Positions 1 through 4,550 of a DNA stretch of 5,037 bases are shown piece after piece (position 1 is the stretch's first letter; every line of letters begins with the position of its first letter). A model generated the notes under the pieces. It ran no database searches, was not told where the DNA came from, and saw only the letters and a program-made list of their open reading frames with translations. The position numbers and the translations under genes were made by a program. The stretch is taken from assembly GCA_964195335.1 (NCBI GenBank), contig CAXMPC010000148.1:1-5037 (forward strand), read 5' to 3'. The stretch is from QNFN01 sp964195335. GTDB taxonomy: Bacteria > Pseudomonadota > Gammaproteobacteria > QNFN01.

Positions 1-9
1 CCTTGCGAC

Positions 10-156
10 TCATCGACGATTAAGCGCTTCGAAATCGTGGCATTTATGCGACAGATCCCCGGATTTGAGAGGTGCTGGAAACTCTGTACCCGGATAGAAC
101 GACCGACCTTCGAAGTCGAGTTTATGCACAAGTTCTAATGAGCGTTGCCCGGTCAT
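10..156 (-). CDS. Possible 48-aa hypothetical ORF (weak)
   Basis: An ATG at 156-154 on the minus strand opens a 48-codon frame ending in TGA at 12-10. The peptide has a mixed, protein-like composition, with residues 17-34 reading GRSFYPGTEFPAPLKSGD, and ends in basic residues (LNRR). I do not recognise a family. No Shine-Dalgarno sequence precedes the ATG, and an in-frame stop lies 16-18 nt upstream (172-174), so the frame cannot begin much earlier. It lies on the same strand as parE, about 230 bp beyond the parE stop. It overlaps a perfect DnaA-box match (122-130), and a 45-codon frame is also open on the opposite strand. It may be chance, a small gene, or a remnant of a mobile element. Confidence 0.2.
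   Translation of the reverse strand: MTGQRSLELVHKLDFEGRSFYPGTEFPAPLKSGDLSHKCHDFEALNRR
122..130 (+). promoter_or_regulatory. DnaA box (perfect consensus match)
   Basis: The sequence TTATGCACA matches the DnaA-box consensus TTATNCACA at every fixed position. It lies on the far side of the AT-rich stretch (161-255) from the cluster at 299-334. The match is seen directly; DnaA binding is inferred. Confidence 0.5.
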
Positions 157-160
157 AGGT

Positions 161-255
161 GTAAACGTCTTTTATCATGTCAGAAAGAATGAAGTGCTCT
201 CAACTCGTTGAAATATTTAATCGCTAATCCACTGTACAATTATTTTACAATTTAA
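161..255. other. AT-rich segment, candidate DNA-unwinding element
   Basis: About 28 of 95 bases are G or C (about 29%), the lowest in the window. It contains a direct repeat TACAATT at 235-241 and 246-252, spaced 11 bp (about one helical turn), and an A/T-only decamer at 211-220. It is flanked by perfect DnaA-box matches at 122-130 and 312-320. A role in strand opening is inference. Two TACAAT hexamers could also be -10 elements, but I see no good -35 at proper spacing for either. Confidence 0.35.
198..210 (+). promoter_or_regulatory. IHF-like binding site
   Basis: The 13-mer TCTCAACTCGTTG matches the IHF consensus WATCAANNNNTTR at every fixed position except the second (C for A). It is followed immediately by an A/T run (211-220). 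IHF sites between an AT-rich region and DnaA boxes are usual in enterobacterial origins. A degenerate 13-mer like this can easily occur by chance, so it counts only as supporting context. Confidence 0.25.
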
Positions 256-259
256 AGGC

Positions 260-287
260 GGGTCCGTTAATACACGTACTCGGACCC
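260..287 (-). terminator. GC-rich hairpin, possible parE terminator
   Basis: A perfect 7-bp inverted repeat (GGGTCCG at 260-266 and CGGACCC at 281-287) encloses a 14-nt loop. Read leftward, the stem is followed by GCC and then an A/T-rich stretch (TTTAAATTG) and not by a clean T run. It lies about 100 nt past the parE stop, so it could weakly terminate parE transcripts. It equally separates the AT-rich segment from the DnaA boxes. Confidence 0.3.
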
Positions 288-298
288 TGTATACCGAG

Positions 299-334
299 TG
301 TGTCCACAAGGTTATCCACAGCTTCTGTGGAAAA
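299..334. promoter_or_regulatory. Cluster of three DnaA-box-like sites
   Basis: Within 36 bp there are GTGTCCACA (299-307, 7/9 to TTATCCACA), a perfect TTATCCACA (312-320) and, on the minus strand, TTTTCCACA (334-326, 8/9). The last two are in inverted orientation with 5 bp between them and form a perfect 7-bp stem (315-321 with 325-331). Such close packing is typical of cooperative DnaA-binding regions at oriC and at DnaA-regulated loci. The sequence matches are seen directly; function is inferred. Confidence 0.55.
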
Positions 335-384
335 CCGGCGACATGCCTGAGCGCAAAACCCGGACGTTGCCTGTCGCAAACCGG

Positions 385-2271
385 CTACAGCCTTGCCAGG
401 TCCCCTTTCTTCTCCAGCCAGGCGCGTCGATCGGCCGAACGGCGCTTGGCCAGAAGCATGTCCAAGACCCCGTCGGTGGCGTCACCGGGGACCACGGTCA
501 GCCGGGTCAGGCGGCGTGTGTCGGGGGCGATCGCGGTCTCGCGCAGCTGCAGCGGATTCATCTCGCCAAGCCCCTTGAAGCGGGTCACCTGCACCTTGCC
601 CTTGCGCTTCTCCGCGGCGATGCGGTCGAGGATGCCGTCGCGCTCAGCGTCGTCGAGGGCATAGTCGACCGCCTTGCCGACATCGATGCGGTAGAGCGGC
701 GGCTTGGCCGCGTAGACGTGACCGGCTTCGACCAGCGGTCGGAAGTGACGCACGAACAGGGCGCAGAGCAGGGTCGCGATGTGGGCGCCGTCGGAGTCGG
801 CATCGGCGAGGATGCAGACCTTGCCGTAGCGCAGCCCGGAGAGATCGGCCGAGCCGGGGTCGACGCCGATGGCGATGGCGATGTCGTGCACCTCCTGGGA
901 GCCGAGCACTGCGGTCGAGTCGACCTCCCAGGTATTGAGTATCTTGCCGCGCAGCGGCATCACGGCCTGGAACTCGCGATCGCGCGCCTGCTTGGCCGAG
1001 CCACCGGCCGAGTCGCCCTCGACCAGGAACAGTTCGGTCCGCTCCGAATCCTGGCTGGAGCAGTCGGCCAGCTTGCCGGGCAGCGCCGGTCCGGCGGTCA
1101 CCTTTTTGCGTGCCACCTTCTTGCCGGCACGCAACCGGCGACCGGCATTGGCGATGGCCAGTTCGGCGATCGCCTCGGCCGCTTCGGTGTGCTGGTTGAG
1201 CCAGAGGCTGAAGGCGTCCTTGACCACCCCGGTGACGAAGGCGGCGCACTCGCGCGAGCCTAGCCGCTCCTTGGCCTGGCCGGCGAACTGGGGGTCGTGC
1301 ATCTTCACCGACAGGACGTAGCTGAGCCGGTCCCAAACGTCGTCGGGGCTAAGCTTGACCCCGCGCGGCAACAGCTTGCGGAACTCGCAGAACTCGCGAA
1401 CCGCCTCGGTCAACCCGGTGCGCAGACCGTTGACGTGGGTGCCGCCGAGCGGTGTCGGGATCAGGTTGACATAGCTCTCGGTGACCGGCTCGCCCCCCTC
1501 GGGGAGCCAGCCAAGTGCCCAGTCGACCTGTTCGCGCTGGCCGGCCAGGCTGCCGCTGAACGGTTCGGCCGGTAGCATATCTGCCTCGCCGATGGCGTCG
1601 GCCAGGTAGTCGCGCAGACCATCCTCGTAGCACCACTCATCATGCCCATCGCTGCTCTCGTCATTAAAACGAACGGTCAGCCCGGGGCAGAGCACCGCCT
1701 TGGCGCGCAGGACATGGCGCAGTCGCGGCACCGAGAAACGCGGCGAGTCGAAATAGGCGGGATCGGGCCAGAAGCGCACCGTGGTGCCGGTATTGGCGCG
1801 ACCGACGGAGCCGATCTCCTCGAGGTCGCTGACCTTCTCGCCGTGGGCGTAGGCGATGTTGTACTCCTTGCCGCCGCGCCGCACCCACACCTCGATGTGT
1901 TTGGACAGGGCGTTGACCACCGAGACACCGACCCCGTGCAGACCACCGGAGAAGCGGTAGCTCTTGTCGGAAAACTTGCCGCCGGCGTGCAGCCGGGTCA
2001 GGATCAGCTCGACCCCCGGAATGCCCTCTTCCGGGTGAATGTCGACCGGCATGCCGCGACCGTCGTCACGCACCGACAGCGAGCCGTCGTCGTAGAGCAT
2101 CACCTCGATCAGCTTGGCATGCCCGGCCAGCGCCTCGTCGACGCTGTTGTCGATCACCTCCTGGGCGAGGTGGTTGGGCCGGGCGATGTCGGTGTACATG
2201 CCCGGGCGCTTGCGCACCGGGTCGAGACCCGACAGGACTTCGATATCGGCGGCGTCGTAACGGCTGGCCAT
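385..2271 (-). CDS. parE: DNA topoisomerase IV subunit B (ParE)
   Basis: ATPase subunit of topoisomerase IV, which with ParC decatenates replicated chromosomes and relaxes supercoils in the cytoplasm. The 628-aa length matches E. coli ParE (about 630). Domains in order are: GHKL ATPase with the N box EVIDNSVDEA (38-47), DDGRGMP (69-75) and the GGLHGVGVSVVNALS lid (109-123); transducer with QAK (332-334); TOPRIM with LFLVEGDSAGG (414-424), PLRGKILNTWEV (439-450) and the acidic DADSD (490-494); then RFKGLGEMNP (564-573). PLRGKILNTWEV and PTPLGGTHVNG (272-282), with no large TOPRIM insertion, favour ParE over GyrB. D420, L445, S458 and E460, positions altered in quinolone-resistant E. coli ParE, are wild type. 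The canonical QTK loop reads QAK. The ATG has GAGGA four bases upstream. It is probably co-transcribed with the CNP1 gene 32 bp upstream. Confidence 0.97.
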   Translation of the reverse strand: MASRYDAADIEVLSGLDPVRKRPGMYTDIARPNHLAQEVIDNSVDEALAGHAKLIEVMLYDDGSLSVRDDGRGMPVDIHPEEGIPGVELILTRLHAGGKFSDKSYRFSGGLHGVGVSVVNALSKHIEVWVRRGGKEYNIAYAHGEKVSDLEEIGSVGRANTGTTVRFWPDPAYFDSPRFSVPRLRHVLRAKAVLCPGLTVRFNDESSDGHDEWCYEDGLRDYLADAIGEADMLPAEPFSGSLAGQREQVDWALGWLPEGGEPVTESYVNLIPTPLGGTHVNGLRTGLTEAVREFCEFRKLLPRGVKLSPDDVWDRLSYVLSVKMHDPQFAGQAKERLGSRECAAFVTGVVKDAFSLWLNQHTEAAEAIAELAIANAGRRLRAGKKVARKKVTAGPALPGKLADCSSQDSERTELFLVEGDSAGGSAKQARDREFQAVMPLRGKILNTWEVDSTAVLGSQEVHDIAIAIGVDPGSADLSGLRYGKVCILADADSDGAHIATLLCALFVRHFRPLVEAGHVYAAKPPLYRIDVGKAVDYALDDAERDGILDRIAAEKRKGKVQVTRFKGLGEMNPLQLRETAIAPDTRRLTRLTVVPGDATDGVLDMLLAKRRSADRRAWLEKKGDLARL

Positions 2272-2303
2272 CTGTTCCTCGTCGCCGGGCTATGAGGCCC
2301 GGG

Positions 2304-2873
2304 TCAGTACTCCAACTGGTCGTTGGACGTCTTCGGATAACGCAGCCGCGAGACCACCTCGTCGGGAGTGCGTGGCTGGTTGTACTGGTCGCAGATGATG
2401 GTGCGGACCAGGACGTAACGGTAAGAATAGGTACCCGACTGCTTCTGAACAGCATCCCAGCGTTCCGGCTGCAGCTTGCCGAACCCGCCGCGCCCATCAC
2501 CGTAGGCGTAGACCCGGTGACGCACCTGGTTGCAGTGCAGTCCTTCGAGGATCACGTTGCGCGCCCCCCGCCGGGAGGTCAGCACCACCGTGTAACGGCT
2601 GACCTTGTCCTCGCCGATCTGGATCGAGGCGGGATCGATCAGCACACTGAGACCCGACGACGGTGCCTGTCCGGGCACCGGCAACAGGCCGTCGTCATCC
2701 TCGGGGAAAGGTGGGAATTCGAACGTCCCTTCCTCCCAGGGATTATCCCAGTGATATTTGAGACCGCGCAGGTCGTCCTCTATACCGGGGTCCGACTCTA
2801 CCGGCACCTGGGCCGACGTCGCCATTGGCAGCAGGAGCCACAGGGCCAGTAGCGGCGGAATGATCCAGGGCAT
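2304..2873 (-). CDS. CNP1-like family secreted protein, function unknown
   Basis: A 189-aa protein that I place in the CNP1-like (cryptic neisserial protein 1) family. The basis is the pattern VVLTSRRGARNVILEGLHC (96-114) followed by VYAYGDG (121-127) and a Trp (139). Family function is unknown. Residues 3-21 form a hydrophobic signal-like segment ending TSA before Q22, so export to the periplasm is likely. Its n-region unusually has no Lys or Arg, and no lipobox Cys is present. Two cysteines (C114, C161) in the mature part could form a disulfide. Residues 45-67 are rich in Pro and acidic residues. The ATG at 2873 has a GAGGA about 12 nt upstream, slightly far. No better upstream start with a basic n-region was found. 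It precedes parE by 32 bp on the same strand, suggesting an operon with no obvious functional link. Confidence 0.75.
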   Translation of the reverse strand: MPWIIPPLLALWLLLPMATSAQVPVESDPGIEDDLRGLKYHWDNPWEEGTFEFPPFPEDDDGLLPVPGQAPSSGLSVLIDPASIQIGEDKVSRYTVVLTSRRGARNVILEGLHCNQVRHRVYAYGDGRGGFGKLQPERWDAVQKQSGTYSYRYVLVRTIICDQYNQPRTPDEVVSRLRYPKTSNDQLEY

Positions 2874-2904
2874 ATCGGGTGCGGGTCCTCGCGAAGTGGG
2901 CGCT

Positions 2905-2932
2905 AGTCTAGCGCGTCGATCCGGCAGGTTAA
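2905..2932 (-). promoter_or_regulatory. Candidate promoter for the CNP1-parE unit
   Basis: On the minus strand, TTAACC (2932-2927) and TAGACT (2910-2905) are separated by 16 bp and each match 4 of 6 consensus bases. Transcription would start about 25 nt before the CNP1 ATG. The -10 sits inside the perfect inverted repeat GCGCTA-GTC-TAGCGC (2900-2914), which could be an operator. This is a by-eye call. Confidence 0.3.
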
Positions 2933-2941
2933 ACGGTTACG

Positions 2942-2970
2942 TTGACCGGTCAAGACGAGCGCGGTAACGT
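2942..2970 (+). promoter_or_regulatory. Candidate sigma70 promoter for xseB-ispA
   Basis: TTGACC (2942-2947, 5/6 to the -35 consensus) is followed after exactly 17 bp by TAACGT (2965-2970), which keeps the key T1, A2 and T6 of the -10. The predicted start near 2977 gives a leader of about 60 nt before the xseB ATG. The -35 is the left half of the perfect 12-bp palindrome TTGACCGGTCAA (2942-2953), so a dimeric regulator could compete with polymerase here. Confidence 0.4.
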
Positions 2971-3022
2971 GGCCCCGCGCAGCGGCGAGGAGCCGTCCGC
3001 ACCTCATTGATATTCCTGATTC

Positions 3023-3029
3023 AAGGAGG
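3023..3029 (+). promoter_or_regulatory. Strong ribosome binding site of xseB
   Basis: AAGGAGG lies 7 nt before the ATG at 3037. It fixes that ATG as the xseB start, ahead of an in-frame TTG at 3007 that would lie upstream of this site and add ten non-conserved residues. Confidence 0.85.
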
Positions 3030-3036
3030 CGTCACG

Positions 3037-3276
3037 ATGGCGAAAAGGCCCGCAGTCGACTTCGAGAAGGCACTCGCCGAACTCGAAAAACTGGTTGCCG
3101 ATCTCGAGCAGGGCGAACTGCCGCTCGAGGCGTCGCTGAAGGCGTTCGAACGTGGTATCGAGCTGACCAGGCTGTGCCAGCGCGAACTGGCCCAGGCCGA
3201 GCAGAAGGTGCGCAAGCTGACCGGCACTGGCGATGACGAAACTCTTGAGCCGCTGGACCCGCCGACCGATGGATGA
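3037..3276 (+). CDS. xseB: Exodeoxyribonuclease VII small subunit (XseB)
   Basis: Small, helical subunit of exonuclease VII, which with the large catalytic subunit XseA (not in the window) degrades single-stranded DNA in both directions to acid-soluble oligonucleotides. The 79-aa length matches the family (about 80 in E. coli). Diagnostic sequence is FEKALAELEKLVADLEQGEL (9-28), then LPLEASLKAFERGIELTR and a helical Q/E/K-rich stretch ending in QAEQKVRKL. These form the two-helix hairpin typical of XseB. The start is set by AAGGAGG seven bases upstream. The C-terminal tail is short and acidic/proline-rich. The stop codon lies inside the start region of ispA, with an 8-nt overlap, so the two genes are almost certainly co-transcribed and probably translationally coupled, as in the usual xseB-ispA-dxs cluster. 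Confidence 0.97.
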   Translation: MAKRPAVDFEKALAELEKLVADLEQGELPLEASLKAFERGIELTRLCQRELAQAEQKVRKLTGTGDDETLEPLDPPTDG

Positions 3277-4165
3277 CGCCCTCGCCGAACTGGTGCGCCT
3301 CAGTCGCGAGCGGGTCGAGCACACGCTTGACCGCTGGCTGCCCGATGCCGGCACCCCGCCGCCCCGGCTACACGAGGCGATGCGCTACGCCGCGCTGGCT
3401 GGCGGCAAACGGGTCCGCCCCATCATGGTCTACGGCACCGGCCAGGCACTCGGCCTGACCACCGCTGAACTCGACGGACCGGCCTGCGCGGTGGAGCTGA
3501 TCCACGCCTATTCACTGGTGCACGACGACCTGCCGGCGATGGACGACGATGATCTGCGCCGAGGCCGCCCGACCTGCCACTGCGCCTACGACGAGGCGAC
3601 CGCGCTGCTGGTCGGCGACGCGCTACAGACGCTCGCCTTCTACGTCCTCAGCCACGACAAAACCATCCCCTGCGGCCCTGCGGCAAGGTTGCGTATGGTC
3701 GAGACCCTGGCCCTGGCCAGTGGCTCGCGCGGCATGGCCGGCGGTCAGGCGATCGACCTCGCCGGAGTCGGTCGGCAACTCGACCTGGCCGAACTCGAGA
3801 ACATGCACATCCACAAGACCGGGGCACTGATCCGCGCCAGCGTCCAGCTGGCAGTGCACTGTGCAGATGGGGTGGGCGACGCCGTCGCCGACGGACTTGA
3901 CCACTACGCCAAGTGCATCGGCCTGGCGTTCCAGATTCGTGACGATATCCTCGATATCGAGGGCGACACGGCCACCTTGGGCAAGCCACAGGGCTCCGAC
4001 GCCGCCCAGGAGAAGCCTACCTACCCCGCGCTGCTCGGCCTGGACGAGTCCAAGCGCCTCGCAGCAGAGCTCTGTGCCGATGCCACGGCCAGCCTCGATG
4101 GCCTCGACGACAGGGCCGAGCCACTGCGACAACTGGCCAGCTATATCGTCGAACGCAGCCACTAG
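3269..4165 (+). CDS. ispA: Farnesyl diphosphate synthase / (2E,6E)-polyprenyl synthase (IspA)
   Basis: Cytoplasmic prenyltransferase that condenses DMAPP and GPP with IPP to give farnesyl diphosphate, precursor of quinone side chains and undecaprenyl phosphate. With the ATG at 3269 it is 298 aa, against 299 in E. coli. An in-frame ATG at 3233 would add 12 residues from inside xseB and is less likely. Visible motifs: GGKRVRP (45-51, IPP binding); H79; the first Asp-rich motif DDLPAMD (86-92) within LVHDDLPAMDDDDLRRG; K183-T184; the second Asp-rich motif DDILD (225-229); and K249 in EKPTYP. The four-residue spacing in the first Asp motif and the aromatic Y81 five residues before it fit a bacterial short-chain (FPP) enzyme, though chain length is inferred. 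No strong ribosome site precedes it, in keeping with coupling to xseB. All expected catalytic residues are present. Confidence 0.96.
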   Translation: MDDALAELVRLSRERVEHTLDRWLPDAGTPPPRLHEAMRYAALAGGKRVRPIMVYGTGQALGLTTAELDGPACAVELIHAYSLVHDDLPAMDDDDLRRGRPTCHCAYDEATALLVGDALQTLAFYVLSHDKTIPCGPAARLRMVETLALASGSRGMAGGQAIDLAGVGRQLDLAELENMHIHKTGALIRASVQLAVHCADGVGDAVADGLDHYAKCIGLAFQIRDDILDIEGDTATLGKPQGSDAAQEKPTYPALLGLDESKRLAAELCADATASLDGLDDRAEPLRQLASYIVERSH

Positions 4166-4233
4166 GCGAACCTCGCCAAGGCATGGCACGCCTGTCCTGC
4201 GTACCCGAGCTACCCTGGAGCCTCTATATATTT

Positions 4234-4286
4234 GTAGGTCGGACTTCAGTCCGACATCGGCCCCGTCGGGCTGAAGCCCGACCTAC
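4234..4286. repeat. REP-like double hairpin, copy A1
   Basis: A 53-bp element whose two 22-nt arms (4234-4255 and 4265-4286) are inverted repeats of each other at 20 of 22 positions. Each arm also contains its own hairpin: GTCGGAC-TTCA-GTCCGAC (4238-4255) and GTCGGGC-TGAA-GCCCGAC (4265-4282). It can therefore fold as two small stem-loops or as one long stem. The first 30 bases recur exactly at 4410-4439. This architecture is that of REP/BIME-type dispersed elements, which are often mobilised by REP-associated tyrosine transposases; no such transposase is in the window. Confidence 0.85.
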
Positions 4287-4305
4287 AGAGTGCAACCCAC
4301 ACGAC

Positions 4306-4349
4306 CTTCGAAATCACCTCGAGACCCCATACACCCGCCTCGGCTAGCA
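4306..4349. repeat. 44-bp repeat, copy B1
   Basis: Matches 4483-4526 at 39 of 44 positions without gaps. It begins CTTCGAAATCACCTCGA and ends in a conserved block TACACCCGCCTCGGCT. It lies at the same place after A1 as B2 after A2 (one base different in spacing), so A and B appear to have been copied as one unit. No coding content is evident. Confidence 0.8.
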
Positions 4350-4353
4350 TCCG

Positions 4354-4408
4354 AAAAAGGGGTCGGAGTCATTATTGTGAGAGCGAAAATGACACCGACC
4401 CCTTTTTT
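4354..4408. terminator. Long palindrome with T run, probable intrinsic (bidirectional) terminator
   Basis: Arms 4354-4373 and 4388-4407 pair at 19 of 20 positions (one A-A mismatch) around a 14-nt loop. The stem has a GGGGTCGG/CCGACCCC core. On the plus strand it is followed directly by six T residues (4403-4408), and on the minus strand by five, so it fits an intrinsic terminator in either direction. It would end ispA transcripts about 190-240 nt past the stop codon. The GGGGTCGG-type palindrome also resembles a dispersed repeat family found in many proteobacterial genomes, from memory, so it may be a mobile element acting as a terminator. Confidence 0.65.
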
Positions 4409-4409
4409 C

Positions 4410-4463
4410 GTAGGTCGGACTTCAGTCCGACATCGGCCCTGCTGGGCTGAAGCCCGGCCTGAC
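4410..4463. repeat. REP-like double hairpin, copy A2
   Basis: Second copy of the A element, 54 bp. Its first 30 bases are identical to those of A1. The right half has diverged by several substitutions and one inserted base, yet still folds as GCTGGGC-TGAA-GCCCGGC (4441-4458) with one T-G wobble. It starts two bases after the T run of the palindrome at 4354-4408. Confidence 0.85.
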
Positions 4464-4482
4464 AGGGAGAGACACGAACGAG

Positions 4483-4526
4483 CTTCGAGATCACCTCGAA
4501 ATCCCGTACACCCGCCTCGGCTTGCA
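4483..4526. repeat. 44-bp repeat, copy B2
   Basis: Second copy of the B segment, 39 of 44 identical to 4306-4349. It contains a perfect 6-bp inverted repeat TTCGAG/CTCGAA (4484-4489 and 4495-4500) that is imperfect in B1. Its last bases (CTTGCAC against CTAGCAT in B1) create a possible -35 for dxs. Confidence 0.8.
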
Positions 4527-4550
4527 CCGACCGCCCCCAGCACGCATCAT
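4522..4550 (+). promoter_or_regulatory. Weak candidate promoter for dxs
   Basis: TTGCAC (4522-4527, 3/6 to consensus) and CATCAT (4545-4550, 4/6) are separated by 17 bp. A start near 4557 would leave a leader of about 20 nt before the dxs ATG. It is proposed mainly because the palindrome at 4354-4408 would otherwise cut dxs off from the upstream promoter. The -35 hexamers are poor. Confidence 0.22.

Larger units (their letters stand above)
1..384. other. AT-rich intergenic region downstream of parE, no convincing gene
   Basis: No recognisable gene lies in this stretch. GC content is about 45% over positions 1-300 and falls to about 29% over 161-255, while the flanking genes are clearly GC-rich. 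It contains DnaA-box matches, an IHF-like site and a GC-rich hairpin, listed separately. Only one GATC site (54-57) is present, so there is no Dam/SeqA-type arrangement. Two weak open frames exist in the first 156 bases, one on each strand. Nothing here resembles a tRNA or rRNA gene. Confidence 0.75.

Noticed and set aside
27..36. Shared decamer CTTCGAAATC with repeat B1 (4306-4315)
   Set aside because: The match does not extend beyond ten bases on either side, so it is most likely chance and not a third repeat copy.
298..1263. Long plus-strand open frame (321 codons) opposite parE
   Set aside because: It is fully antisense to the conserved ParE TOPRIM and C-terminal coding sequence, has a repetitive Gly/Asp/Val-rich composition typical of antisense frames in GC-rich genes, and its start lies inside the DnaA-box cluster.
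385..2271. GyrB instead of ParE
   Set aside because: ParE-type PLRGKILNTWEV, 628-aa length without the large gammaproteobacterial GyrB insertion, and residue numbering that matches E. coli ParE at D420, L445, S458 and E460.
1642..2295. Plus-strand open frame of 217 codons opposite the ParE ATPase domain
   Set aside because: Antisense shadow of a highly conserved coding region, with no recognisable domain and no ribosome site.
2292..2852. Plus-strand open frame of 186 codons opposite the CNP1 gene
   Set aside because: The minus-strand frame has a signal peptide, family motifs and operon spacing to parE; this one has none of these.
4165..4177. Small hairpin GGCGA-ACC-TCGCC at the ispA stop as a terminator
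   Set aside because: Only a 5-bp stem and no following T run; the palindrome at 4354-4408 is a much better terminator.
3623..4189. Minus-strand open frame of 188 codons opposite ispA
   Set aside because: It overlaps the catalytic half of ispA, whose Asp-rich motifs are intact, and shows no family resemblance.
4234..4526. CRISPR array
   Set aside because: Only two copies, repeats are themselves double hairpins of about 53 bp, copies differ, and the intervening sequence is itself repeated and not unique spacer.
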